Part shown: positions 47,915-61,070 of the stretch, one piece after another
Layout of the letters: every line of letters starts with the position of its first letter
Position numbering within the stretch: position 1 is the first letter of the stretch
Assembly: GCF_000708205.1 (NCBI RefSeq)
Contig: NW_014575562.1
Span: forward strand, 249,616-313,615
DNA length: 64,000 nucleotides
Origin: Mixia osmundae IAM 14324
Taxonomy: Eukaryota > Basidiomycota > Mixiomycetes > Mixiales > Mixiaceae
Direction of reading: 5' to 3'
Translations under genes and position numbers: made by a program
Notes under the pieces: generated by a model
Told to the model about the DNA's origin: nothing
The model's input: only the letters and a program-made list of their open reading frames with translations
The model's database searches: none

Positions 47915-48198
47915 ACTGTCAAATCGCTCTCTGCGGTTCAGAGAATTGATGGCTTTGCGATGTCGATCGGTCACCAAATTCCTCGAAGCGGAAAAGAATC
48001 GCGTGAAAACTGCCGCGAACTTGTCGTGGTCAGTCCGATGGCACACGTCTCATGAGCCTCATGCGTTGCTCCCTTCCTCCCGTCGTCATGACCGATCGCT
48101 ACTACTCGAGAGCTATTGCGTCGCTTCCGAAAACTGGTCTGTCGCAATCCTTCGCTATTCACAACAAACCGCAACGAAAACAAACAGCAATCGCAAAT

Positions 48199-48648
48199 AT
48201 GCTCGCCTTCAAGATCGTCACTTGTTTCGCTGTGTTGGCCGGCTACGTCTTGGCCGACTGCGGAGAGGATCCATTTGGTGAAGGATGCCGGCCATGTTAC
48301 TTAACCCCGGAAGGCTGCAAGACGCCTGTTCCTACTCCATCGCCTTACCCTTGCAAAAATTGTGTCTGTCAGTGATCTTCCTAGTACAGCATCAGATCAA
48401 ATCTATGTGACCAAACAGGGCTCTTGGATCCCCATGGCGGCAATACATTTGAGGGCCATAAGATCTCTGTCTTCAGACTGACGCCCTTCGAAAAAGGCTA
48501 CAATACCTGCCAGACGTACTTGTGGGTCGACCATCGCTTCAGCTGGGCTTCTTGCTCATACACTGAGCTATGCAGCAAGCCTTGCGTCAATGGCAAGATC
48601 CCTGGCACGACCATCACGTGCACGCAGGTCGATAACAACGTTTGCTAA
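48199..48648 (+). CDS. Small secreted cysteine-rich protein
   Basis: Signal peptide MLAFKIVTCFAVLAGYVLA, then DCGEDPFGEGCRPCYLTPEG and a Pro-rich turn (PVPTPSPYPC). A short intron (about 48360-48418; the phase-1 donor gtgtct fits best) leads to NTFEGHKISVFRLTPFEKGY, NTCQTYLWVDHRFSWASCSY and the end TCTQVDNNVC. Mature protein about 125 residues with at least 11 Cys, probably disulfide bonded. No family recognised. An apoplastic effector or surface protein is a fair guess from this architecture. Confidence 0.65.
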
Positions 48649-49211
48649 GCAGTACGATAGCTTCATTGCAACCGTGCCATATTGCTCGCAGCAACGGCAG
48701 ACTGTGCGCTGAACCTGTACTTGCGTTCAAACAAGACCGAGACGTTGACACGCTCGAATTTCTCCTACCGACACAGCTGTGCTTCCCACATCTGAAGCTG
48801 CTCTCTCACCAGTCTTGAGCCAAATACGACGGCAAGAATGCTCGTCTCCATAGTCATCTACTTTGTTGTGATGGTCGAAATTGTACAATAAGGTCAGCCA
48901 CATCCAGGAAAGTTTGTTGTGCCACGAGAACGTTCTGGACTGCCTGCCCAAATCTCATGCTCCCGTGCCGCTTCCTTGCCCTTACTGTGTCTGCATGTCA
49001 CTTCCTTCTGATTTGCATGCACTGGCTAATGTGGGTGCAAAAGCTCTCGAATCCGCGCGTACACGTGCCATTGCTTGTTTTGCTCGTTGCTCGTATTGAA
49101 CACCGCAGCCTACGTACTATAGCAAGCCTGCATTAAGTGACATGACAATGACCCTATTTCGAATGTGTTCTACCGATGGTTGCGAGTGCAGACAAGAGTA
49201 GTGAAGTGAAT
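48649..49211. other. Intergenic stretch with a possible remnant of a cysteine-rich exon
   Basis: Near 48945-49010 on the plus strand a frame reads PVPLPCPYCVC, which resembles PVPTPSPYPCKNCVC of the secreted gene just upstream. The similarity is short and could be chance. Nothing else is supported. Confidence 0.25.
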
Positions 49212-51445
49212 CTAACAGCCAGCCGGATTGACGGGCGAACAGCATGTGAACGCCGTAATGGCGCCAGATGAGAATGCTTCGATGATGGCTTCGATCGAAG
49301 AGTAGGCCGACAGACCTGTCATCGCCAAACAAGCAAGGAAGATGATGAAGTTGAACGCTTTGATATACCACCAATGTCCAATAGCGCGTTTCCAGCGAGA
49401 CATTTGGCGCCAAGTGTCCTTGGTAGGGTTGGGATTGGCCGGATCGAACTCGCCTTCGCCGCCAGGGAGCATGACCGCATCGCGCTTGATTTGATAGACG
49501 ACTGAAAGTCCGATAGGGAATGTGTAACTGAATTGCAGAATTGCAAAGGCAGCGACAATACCCGACAGAGCGCTGAAGGCAGGAATGGCTGATCCAATGG
49601 CGAATGCACCAGCCCAGAACGCGATGACGACCGGGATCCAGAGCATTTTGCCGCCCTTTGTGTGAAGTTCAGGAGCTTTGAAGAATGTCACCAGTATGTT
49701 GTTGTAGAGCAGCTTGATGCCGATGTTGCCATAAAGTGCAGCAGCAATGATTCCAGCCGTAAGTGAGATCATATTCGTAATGGTCTGCATGACGTAGCCA
49801 GAGATGCCTGCAAATTGAAAATGTCAATGCGCGTCGAACACTGCTCGTTGATCACTTGCCCTGGTTAGCCGGATTGACGACGTATTGACCCTGCTGTGAG
49901 TAGACGACTAGGCCGAAGGTCATGTAGACTGATACACACGTCAGCAACTTGTCCTTGAATCAGTAGGCCAAATTAAGACTAACCCACAAAAATGAAGAGC
50001 TGGCCCCAGAGCATGGCCTTCCAGAAGTCAAATGGCCTTCGCATCTCTGACATGAACTCGCAGAAGACCATGGCTCCTCTTGTCGCGCCCACTTTAGCGT
50101 TAGCGTATGTGTGTGTGGACGTTGTAGGTGAAAAACTAACCCATAAGAGAAGACGACTTGAAGGATACCGACGAGTTTGCCTTCGAAAGGCTGAGAGACT
50201 TCGAGGAAAGTTTGAACGGGCATCCATGAGCCATCAGGGTTCTGGTATTGGCTCTCGCCGTTGGCGCCATAGTTGGGCACTTGATGACAGACGACACCCA
50301 TGGTGATGATGATGACCTGAAATAAAATATTATAAATATTGTGAGCAGCAGACGCGTCGCGTCGACTTACGAGCAAATTCATGTAGATGGCAAGCGTGGC
50401 CAGCCAGCCGAACTTCTTGAGCGTGCGCACCTGACCGAGGATCATGCCGGATGCCATCCAGAGGACGTTGCAGACGACGAAGCAAAGCTTGAATTTTGAT
50501 ACTTGAGACAGACCTTGTCCGTTGCCGAGTGTGATGATTGCGACATTGGTGATGAGCTGAGCAGCTTGCAAAAAGTTTGACATGTGTCGCGCCGGACGGC
50601 CCAGTACTCGACCACAGAGATCGCCGAAAGTGCGCATGGGATATTGGAGCGAGTCGAGACCGAGGAACATGTGCCAGATGAGGAAGCCACCGTAACCAGC
50701 AAAGATACCAAAGAAGATGACTGCCGCGTGCTGCATAAGCTCTAATTTGCAAATGCTTGACCAGAAGACTCACAGACAGTGACACCTGAGCCATACCCGA
50801 CTTGGGCAAAGAGGTAGGGGGCAGAGTACGGGCCGAGAATGTCAGTCGTGATGAGGTAGAAGATGCTGCCCCAAGAAGCAGTACGGAGAGCGGCTGACGC
50901 GTTGCGGTGCATGGCAGAATCATCGTCGACGATAATGTGTGCTGCCTTTTCGTCGGTGAGAGACGAGCCGTGCTTCTCATCATTCTCTCCGACCATGGCT
51001 GCTGCAGGTGCATGCTTGCCGGTAGGATCATCGATTGCCTCTGGAGCGACATCGGCAACTTTGCGATTGGAGAGCTTCTTGAATGTCCTGACCCAGGGAG
51101 ATGCGCCCTCCTCTTCGCCAGTGTGAACGTAGGCATCTTCCCGCTCTCTTTGTAGACGAGCGTAGTAGAAGATCTCGCTGAGAGGAACATCGTGCGAGTC
51201 TTGGTCTACGCCGATCAAAGGCCATCAGCGCCGCATGACTTGGTCGCGTGATCACATACAGAAGCGAGTTTCGATCTCTTCCGTCTCGCCATTCGCACGC
51301 TCGACAGTGACTGACTGCCGATGATGCTGTTGATGGCGAGTAGATCGTCAGTAGAAGCAAAAGCCTCGAGTGGCGCACGTACATCCCCAGAATCGAGGTC
51401 ACGGACTAGGGCCTCATTGGCCATCATATTGCCTACCATCGCCAT
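49212..51445 (-). CDS. Amino acid transporter, AAAP family (Mtr-like)
   Basis: Multi-pass proton-coupled amino acid permease of the Aa_trans type, close in style to Neurospora Mtr. A hydrophilic N-terminus of about 170 residues (VRTFKKLSNRKVADVAPEAI) precedes SWGSIFYLITTDILGPYSAP, IWHMFLGLDSLQYPMRTFGD, FLQAAQLITNVAIITLGNGQ, MTFGLVVYSQQGQYVVNPAN, MISLTAGIIAAALYGNIGIK and KAFNFIIFLACLAMTGLSAY. It ends CCSPVNPAGC. Five or more short introns break the frame, including one near 50340-50320 and another near 49970-49930. Substrate range is unknown. Confidence 0.88.
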
Positions 51446-51802
51446 TTCGACTGTGATGCCCTAGACAAGTAGGCTCTTCAAGTCGTTCGAGCAGGCAAGT
51501 GTGCAGACTGCTCAGGTGCAGGCCCACTCTTTAAGAAGGCCCGGTCTCGGCAAGTTGCAAAACCAGCGTGGTCTCATGATAAGCGCAGCTCACGCCCGAT
51601 TGATTGGCTGCCCTGAAGTCTAGAAACGAGTCGTGTGCTCTTCTATTTGACATCGACCGCATGGTCGTTGATCCAATTGAGTTTTCGCCGGTCTTCTGCA
51701 GCTAGCGTGTTTCTATTATTACCTCCGCCGCAGATCGCAAACTCGGCAACCCCCCCGGCAGAAGATATCATGAGTGACGTGTGACTTTAATGTCAATCGA
51801 CC
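51446..51802. other. Divergent intergenic region, AAAP transporter / OHCU decarboxylase
   Basis: About 357 nt between the two start codons. No coding content. Shared promoter region by position. Confidence 0.5.
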
Positions 51803-52422
51803 ATGTTACCAAAGCTGGAGGAAGTTCAGACTTCGCAGGCTGCGGTCTTGAAAGCATTAGATGTGCTGCTCGAGCCATGTGCAGACTACTCAGCGCTAGA
51901 TATCGACCGGACGGCGATAAGCTCTTATCATGATCTGCTCCAGCAGGCATGGCAGGGTCTCGAGCGACTCGATGATGACACGAGAGCAAATCTAGTGCGA
52001 GCACACCCAAGGATAGGCGAAGTCGGCAATCTGTCGACCTTCAGTGCGGCCGAACAGACCAAACGGCAAACACCGCCAGAGGTGCTTGCAAAGTTGAGCG
52101 TGAGCCGATCCGTCGTGTGCTGTCCGATCGGCTCACACGAGCACAGTCGCTCAACCAGCTATACGAGGCTCGATATACTGGACTGCAGTATGTCACGTTT
52201 GTCAATGGGCGCTCGAGAGCAGAGATCGCAGAGGAGCTAGAGCAATTTCTCGGCCTATCGAGCAACGACACGTCTGCGAAAGACACAGAGGGAATCTCAA
52301 GCACAGAAATCTCGGCAACCGTCGCCAGAGGTAGTCCTGAGTGGCATGCTGAGGTTCAGCGGGCTTTGCAAGCCGTCTGGCAGATAGCATACAGCAGACT
52401 GGACTCGCTCGAACTGTCGTAG
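51803..52422 (+). CDS. OHCU decarboxylase (urate degradation)
   Basis: Decarboxylates 2-oxo-4-hydroxy-4-carboxy-5-ureidoimidazoline to S-allantoin, the last step of urate oxidation. The two exons are joined at intron 52100-52146 (47 nt, phase 0). Landmarks: NLVRAHPRIGEVGNLSTFSA with EQ following (His and Glu of the active site), SLNQLYEARYTGLQYVTFVN and GRSRAEIAEELEQFL (Arg of the active site). About 190 residues, usual for the family; a stand-alone enzyme, not fused to transthyretin-like hydrolase. Its stop is 51 nt from the stop of the convergent GATA gene. Confidence 0.88.
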
Positions 52423-52473
52423 AATTGTCATGGATCGTTGTACAATGAACAACAGGTCGTTTCAAAGATGTAA

Positions 52474-54007
52474 TCATTGCCCAGATGTCTTCTCGGATGG
52501 TATCGCAGTGACAGAACTAGCAGGCACCGGCTTGTTTGGAACAAGCTGCTGAAGCGAGGGGTCGATTGAAGGATCTGAGGGCGCTTGACGCTTCGCCGGT
52601 CGCGAGCTTAGCGACACCGCGGGCTGAGCCGGCATCTGTGCAAATCGTGCCTCCATCTGACGAGCGCCTATGAGAGCATGTCAGCGCAAACGTGTGACTG
52701 CAGCAGCAAATGACGCACTTTCTGCAGTCTCGAGAGCAGCTAAAGCAGTCTGTTTACGATCAAGTTGTTGCTCGAGCACGGCAATACTGCGTTTGATCTC
52801 TTCGATCTCGCTTGAGACGGCTTGACGAGCATCGACAGGTCCTGGAGGACGATTAAGGAGCTCCATGGGTGCCATGCGGGACGCAACATCGGCAAGCTCA
52901 TCAATACCATGCGTCCGGCCGCCATTGCTAATTCTACGCTGGGACGGTTGGTCCTGCAACGAAGCGACGGATTCGACGTCCCCTAAGAGCTGCATATCCT
53001 CCTCAGTCTGTCACTCGTGTCATGTCAGCGATGATCGGTGCCGTGCAAGGGTCTGAATCACGTGATTGGCTCTTGCGGTTGGTATCCTTTTTCTGCGCTT
53101 GATGTTAGGCTTCTTCAGTAAGCCGGGTCGGTGATGTCCGTGGAGCTTATAATAGAGGCCTGTGAGCATGCTTTGATCAGCTTGGACTCTGAAGCATCAT
53201 GGCCTCCTCGAGGCTTACCACAGGCATTGCAGGCAACGTTGCCGTCACCATCTCTGCGCCAGAGAGGCGTCGTTCTCGTGCCGCAGTTGCCGCATTGCAT
53301 TGGACCGCTGTCACTGACTTCAGCCTCGGGGTCGGCAGAGTCGTATCGGGCCAGCCGAGCCGCATGTCGATTGTTGAAAGCAGGACAACCTCCGCAACAC
53401 TCTTTGCCGCCCTGACCGTTGCAGAGCCCCGAGCCGGGACATGATCCGAGCGGAGGCTCATCGTCGGCGTGGCTCAATCCAAGACCGTTCGGCAATGGCG
53501 CGGGCGGGCTGCCGTCAGCTGCTTGGGCGTTGCGTTGAACAAGCAAAGCTGCAGCCTTCTGATTCTCTGATTCGCGTTGCTTTGCTTTATGCGCCAGTCC
53601 TGAAAGTCCTCATCAAGAGGGTCCAATGTGAGCAGGTGATCGAGCATACCGCAGGCATTGCAGATGGTTCTGCCTTGAGGATCTCGGCGCCAAAGCGGAG
53701 TCTCTGTCTTTCCGCATTGAGAACAGGCTACCAGGCGCCCATTCGCGTCGACTCGCTGCTTCTTTGCATTGGGATTGGCTGCGGTCGAGGACGTTGCGCC
53801 GGGCGAGACCTGCAGATGAGGCTCTTGTCTGGGTGACACTGATGTCGATGCTTCAGGCTGACGCGCATTTGGCATCATCACCCTGTGCGACGGGTCTGGG
53901 TACGATTGCTGCCGATGCGCAGGCTCATAGCTCTGCATGGCAGCTTGCCTGTCAGCGCATACGCCGACTGCTCTGCCTGAGCGCTCGGGCTCTAATCGAC
54001 ACGACAC
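52474..54007 (-). CDS. GATA transcription factor of the iron/siderophore repressor class (SREA/Urbs1)
   Basis: Two GATA zinc fingers flank a Cys-rich centre. Finger 1: CSQCGKTETPLWRRDPQGRT with ICNACG, completed by splicing (LAHKAKQRES). Centre: CPGSGLCNGQGGKECCGGCP followed by AFNNR, the hallmark of Sre/SREA/Urbs1 repressors, where it senses iron. Finger 2: CGNCGTRTTPLWRRDGDGNV with CNACG-LYYKLHGHHRP and KKPNIKRRKRIPTA. An intron (donor gtgatt, acceptor gagtgacag) then joins TEEDMQLLGDVESV, and the C-terminus has a coiled coil (SEIEEIKRSIAVLEQQLDRK). It should bind WGATAR sites and repress iron uptake when iron is plentiful. The start at 54007 or the internal MQSYEPAHRQ (about 53938) are both possible. 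Confidence 0.88.
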
Positions 54008-54424
54008 TCAGACTCGAATTGCGCAATTCCCATTGGCCACCGGGCAGTATTTGAAATTTAGACAACCGATGAGCTAGTCGCTGCAAGAGCGACAGGACAT
54101 GACGAGCAAGAAGCACCTTAGCAAGCTGAGTCATGCATACAATGCATGGGCGCAGATGGACAACATGCTTCGATCCCAACAATGTTTGTCACATCTTAAG
54201 TCACTGGTGGTTGTAGCGTCGAGTCCCATTGCATCAACTGATGCTGGAAAGTGCTGCAAGGTCGGCAGATGCGACGAAGCCTAATCACTTCAGCACAGCC
54301 CGCCTGCTCTCGTTAGCGACAAATCGGCGCGGTGCTCGGTGCTACGTGTCCTGACAGCTCCTGTGGCTGTAGCAATGCACTGTCGCCCTGTTCGCGAGCG
54401 CAGTGGCCCACTGACCTAATAGGT
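54008..54424. other. Intergenic stretch
   Basis: No supported gene. It separates divergently transcribed GATA factor and F-box gene and should contain both promoters. Confidence 0.45.
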
Positions 54425-55740
54425 ATGGGGACAAGCCGTTCAGCCTCTCTACCAACTGAGCTTCTGCTCGATATCATCGACAAGCTTGGCATTCAAGACC
54501 TGTCAGCCTTCAGCATGGTCTCTCGCAGAATGCGCAGTCTTTCCGCAAAGTCACTTTCCAAAGTATGGCTCATGCTTCCACCCGTTCGGAGCTTCACGTA
54601 CAGAGCTTCACAAAGTGACCTTTTCGTGCGATCCGAGGAAGCTGCTTGGTGCTTTTGAAGCTCGACATCTCAGACCAGACCGCCGTCTCTGTCGATGCTA
54701 TCGAGTACATTGCCATCATGCCAGGCGCAATCGATGCAGACTATAAAGAAGGAGATCTTGACAATTCTGATGTTGGTAACGGGCTCGCTGAGGATCCCAA
54801 TGAGCATGCCATCAACAATATCAGGCAATGGCGCGTGCAAGAGGCAGCGATAGCAAAGACATTCCGCGTCCCCACCGCGTTATCGAGCATCTGCAAGTTC
54901 GAATATCTTCAAGCACTTTCTCTGTATGACACATCGCTCAAGTGGTTCTCAACAATAGTTGAAGATACTGCACACCGAAAATGACTCAGAGGGCACGTTT
55001 CGTGCCTGCACATCCAAGGCACGAGCCACCGCGGGCCTCGAGATGACAGTCGCACACGGACGCCAAGCTGGGTACGCAATGCTCGCAAGATGATCCACGC
55101 ATGTCATACACTGCAAGAGGTCTCTGTCACGGAACGTCAGCCCCGAGAGCTAGATGACGAGTCCTACATTACACAGCGTGCCAAACAAGTCGCGCAAATT
55201 GCTTCTCTCGAGATTCTGTAATCGTGCGGCTACTACGCTTGCAACCACTTGTGACTCCCGGGATGGGATGCAATCTGGTCTCAGCCTTGGCAGAGTTCGC
55301 TGCAGAAGCTCAATCTTGACTACACAATCGCGTGGCAACACATTCCGTCGATTTTGCGCTTTCATGCACATAGTCTGGTTAGACTATGCATGGCCTTGAT
55401 GATGTCATATCGATTTTGAGGGCACCGAGGCTCTACACATTAGCATTAGGCCATGAAGATGCTGTTATGCAGTGTGCTGCAGCCATCATGACAGCTCTTG
55501 ACGGATCTCGGCTGCCACTTCTCCGTCGACTCCTGATCTGTGGCAATCCTACAAGCCTAGGCGCATCGTGGAGGGCGGCGACAGAAGTACTTGAGCAGCG
55601 CGATATACTGACCTGGCGTTATCTCGATTCTGATCATGACGACGATATCACACCACTCCCGATGGATGTATATGATGTCACTGAAGCCGTAGAGGGACGA
55701 AATTGGGTTCCGCGTGAAAGTGACGACGAGCAAGGGTAGT
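54425..55740 (+). CDS. F-box protein, family 2 copy B
   Basis: Starts MGTSRSASLPTELLLDIIDK, an F-box like that of copy A. Following blocks: LDISDQTAVSVDAIEYIAIM, QEAAIAKTFRVPTALSSICK (compare QEAEAKTFRVPAAFPSLTIF in copy A), ACHTLQEVSVTERQPRELDD, WSQPWQSSLQKLNLDYTIAW, and AIMTALDGSRLPLLRRLLIC with DDDITPLP near the end. The frame changes several times, as in copy A, by short introns that I placed only roughly (one near 54579-54640, others near 54980-55080 and 55220-55385). Opposite strand to copy A, 11 kb away. Confidence 0.6.
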
Positions 55741-56032
55741 GAGACGCTAGTAGCAATCGCAACTTACGGCATCACATCATCGTAGATGTCAACAGCGACG
55801 AGCAGCTAGATCTGCTCTTACTGTAATCGTAGATTAGCAGATGCATCTTGTGCTCGACCAGAGAGCTTTATCACGTGACTGAGATCGCGTCGTCGCCTTT
55901 CGCCAGGTGCTCTGCGTTTTTGTAGCAGCGTCCTAGGAGCACACGAGTTCGCGCACTCATTGTCTCGCCGACATTCAGGGCAAGTATACTCCATTGGGGA
56001 GCTTCATCTAGGTGCGCGCGCTTCGGGTAGAG

Positions 56033-57509
<1,477 letters not shown>

Positions 57510-58449
57510 ACGTAGACGCGTCGCGCTCTTCATGTTCGATTCCTGTACCAGCACACTGTATAGTCTTCCCAGCAAGACGTCTTTGCAATCGTACAGTCAC
57601 GAGCGTTCGCAGTCGAGATTCACGCATGAGAGCTGTCTTGCGCGCAGAGAACACCGTCGTCGAATCCATCAGTACTAGAGCTCGCCAACGCACGAGCTAC
57701 AATGCAATCCGCAAAGGCGTATGCCTCCCATCAGCTCGCGCCGACCCCACGCGTCGTCCTTCGGTATCTGATTAACGATAGAGATCGTCGCCAAAAGCTG
57801 AAGCAAAGAGCTCGTCGTATAGAACCATCGGACGTTCATACCGCAAACGCATGCTGCGTGATGCCGATTGATTGAGAGACTATACTCGCCGCGAGAAAAG
57901 CTCGACAGCGTGACCGCTGACCGGCTCTCGGGCCGGGCAGCATGATGAGATGGGATGACGTGTATCCTTGTCTCGCGCGCGTGCATGAATGTTACAAAGA
58001 TAGACTGCTGCGTTGTTTTCACCACACGACGTCGGACAGCACGAGCTTGTCTGTACTAAGCTTCAGTGAGGCACTGCAGGCGCCTTGTCAAGTCCGGTCA
58101 TATCGATCTGGTAGCACTCGACCAGCCGACAAGCTCAAAAGTAGCCGCACGGCCGGGACATCTGACGGCGCGACGCCCACCCGCAAAGGTCGCTTCGAGA
58201 TCTCGGCTATCTGCCGCATCGAGCATCCTCTTGGAGGCGGTCGAAGCAGTGGCACAGCATACTTCTGAACATAGTCTGATATTGGATCACTTCTGAGCCC
58301 CGTCGCGCTCAGCTAGCCAAATCGGACAAAGCTGTGCGTATCAATTGGCAAAGCCGGCACACTCTCAGCCTAGCAGCTCGACTTGCTTAGGCTTGCTGCA
58401 CTCGTCAGAGGGCTGGAATCTATCCCAGTAAGCGATTCCGAAAGCCGTC
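57510..58449. other. Long gap with weak coding signs
   Basis: A plus-strand frame from about 57701 (PRVVLRYLINDRDRRQKLKQ) and another near 57945 (RWDDVYPCLARVHECYKDRL) look mildly protein-like and could be exons of a small gene; a minus-strand frame overlaps them. No motif or splice path decides. It must also contain the promoter of the acyltransferase-3 gene. Confidence 0.3.
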
Positions 58450-60697
58450 ATGTCTTCATCGCCTCGTAGATCAACCGATAGGACCAGATCTGATCGGTCC
58501 CACCATTCACCCTCACACTCTCGAGACGATCACCACCACTCGTCGCAGCGTGGATCAGACTCAGCAGTCTCGCCGTCATCAGCGGCAGGCTACCCGCCTT
58601 TCATGACGCACGACGGCCATACGTCCACCTCCGCGACGCTGCCTCGCTATCAAAGCAATTACGGCACCTATGGCAATTCTACATCGGACCTGAGCGTCAG
58701 TCCGCTCCCGACGGGTGGTAGAAACAATCCCCATCCGCTCAGTCATGCATTGTATGCTGATTCATCTCATACCTTGGGCGGCACGACACTTGACGGAGAT
58801 GCTTCGTCCTCATCTGGTTCGGACGAACTCCGCCGCAATGGCGCAAACGGCAAGTCGCAACTTGGATCTGGAGGGTCTAGCTATGGCACAAGCGGATCTA
58901 CACTGGTCAACGGCTCATCCAAGCGACCCTCTTTCCAGTCGAACCGACCGGGTCGAGCAGGCCTGCCGGCATATACCCGCTCCAACTCTTATTCGTCCAC
59001 GCCAGGCATGAATACCTCCGGCTTGTCATACCTCAAGCGATGGAGTAGACCCCATCTAGCCGGCACGAGCGCTGGCGTCTCACCCGCACAGCTAAGCATT
59101 GCCGCAGCAAAAGGCAAGGCTGCCCGTCTCGGTTACCTAGACGGACTTCGCTTCATCCTTGCCATGGTTGCACTCAATGGCACCTTCTTCAGCGCTGTCC
59201 TCGACACCAATGTAAATTCTCTTCACGATGTTCAGGCTCGAGCTGACACCAGAACAGGCATATGGCTTCATACAACGAGCATCTCCTCTATACATCGTGC
59301 GGTCGTTCAACCTGGCAACGACTTTCCTGCTCGTGTTGCTCGGACGAGCAGTTGCAGCTCCCTTGTGGGAAGTCGTCGCCCCCTCCGCACCGTCAAGCTC
59401 GAATACCTCTGGCTCAACCAACCAGACCGTGCCCTCGCTCGGGCCCTCGATCTCATGGATCAGATTGACCCGATGCATGCTTACTCGACCCTTCCGCTTC
59501 ATCTTGCCCGTCATTGTTGTCTCTGGCATTCAATGGGCACTCGGCGCAACGGGCAAGACGGCAGACTGCAACGCCGTCGGTATGGATGAGCCATACTGGT
59601 CATCGATCCGCAATTTTGCGGGTTATTCTACCCTCATTTTCAACTTGTTCACATACTACGAACAAGACACTATGTCCGGTCAGACCTTTGCCGGCAACCT
59701 CTGGACTGCCCCTTGGTTCTTCCAAGCCTCATATGCTGTTTACGTGTGTTCTCATTTCACCCGTAATCGATAGCCAAGTACTGATCGCAAAACAACAGAC
59801 CATTCACATGATGCTTGGCAATCTCTCGAGCAATCGCTACTGGGTCTATGGCATACTTGCATTCTTCTCATGGACAACATTTAACTACTTTGCAGTACGT
59901 CGCACGCGCTCAGGTCCATTCAGGGCTGACGAGCATTGCAGCTGGCTATCATCGGTCTCGTCTTTGCGGACATGGCTGCTCATGGTCAATTCCAAAAAGT
60001 CAAGAAGTGGCCCATGTCGCGTCGATTGGCAGTCCAAGGTGCCCTCATCGCCGTCGCCCTCATCTTCCAATGGGTCTCTGTCATTCGGGACAATCTCAAC
60101 TCAGCTTTTGCTACTATCAACGTCCAGAATCACGTCGAGATCACAATCTGCGATGCGCTCTTTGCGACATGCTTCCTCTTTGCGCTCGAGACGTCCACGC
60201 TTGCTCAGCGACTGATGGGCAACGTCGTGTTGCGCAACCTCGGCCGACTTGCACCCGGTCTCTACCTTTTCGCGGCACCGCTGACATACACGCTCGTGCC
60301 ATCGATCGCAAAGTCTATGGCGGGTGCAGGATCGTCTGCAAGCGCTATCACCGGAGTGACATGGATGGCCCTCTTTGGCGTCGCGCTGGCGATCAGCATT
60401 CCATTCTACTTCTTCATCGAGCTACCAAGCGTACTGGCGGGCGAGCTGTTTGCGAACCTGCTCGAATCGTGGGGTAGAGACGAAGATGAAGTCATGGCGG
60501 TCAAGAGGCGCGCACAAGAAGTCCTCAAGGCGCCACAGCCTGCTCCTAAGAAGATTTCTGGACCAACACCTGCGCCATTCACCTCGCCTGCTAAATCCAA
60601 CAGAGGACCGCCATCATCTGGTACGGGTCACAAGCCAGCAAGGAGCAGCAAAGGAAGTAGCTATGGCAATCAGACGAAGAGCACTGTGCTCGTCTGA
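58450..60697 (+). CDS. Acyltransferase-3 family multi-pass membrane protein
   Basis: Ser/Gly-rich disordered N-terminus of about 225 residues, then a membrane domain opening with LGYLDGLRFILAMVALNG, the usual start (YLDGLRxI) of acyltransferase-3 proteins that O-acylate sugars or other exported molecules. Further segments: LTRPFRFILPVIVVSGIQWA, NRYWVYGILAFFSWTTFNYF, RLAVQGALIAVALIFQWVSV and MALFGVALAISIPFYFFIEL. It ends with a basic Pro/Ser tail. Introns: 59212-59242 (only 31 nt, needed for phase), one beginning gtgtgt after YAVY and one beginning gtacgt after FNYFA. No substrate can be inferred. Confidence 0.75.
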
Positions 60698-61070
60698 TCG
60701 CAATCTCTTCCTTCTCGCATATTCGCAGCCTCGCACAGCAAGTTCAATCAGGATACAAACACACATGGACACTTATTTGGCTCTCTCGCGATGCCTCGGC
60801 CGGCACTCTGCACGAGCTTTAGGCCGAAGCCAAAGGCAAGCTGTGGTCGTGTATCTGGCACTTTAGACATCCCTTTGTACACCAAAGCTTAAGTTCATCT
60901 GAGATATGCTCGCAAGGCGATAAGTTTTGGGACATCGTTGCATTAGATCGACCATGTTTGTACACCGAACCAACAGAGCACCAGATTGCCGAGCTACGGG
61001 TCTATCTAGACGCAGCCCTTCTGACATCGTGGGGCTCTCCTCGATATGTATGATAAGAGCCATGTCGGGC
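60698..61070. other. Convergent 3' flanks, no gene seen
   Basis: Lies between the stops of two converging genes. Only short frames without motif. Confidence 0.5.

Noticed and set aside
52474-52995. Separate small coiled-coil gene next to the GATA factor
   Set aside because: A phase-0 intron with a branch site joins it to the second GATA finger, and Sre-type proteins carry such a coiled coil.
57528-57552. tRNA-like T-loop sequence (GTTCGATTCC) after CDK1
   Set aside because: No matching acceptor stem or A-box lies at the right distance upstream.
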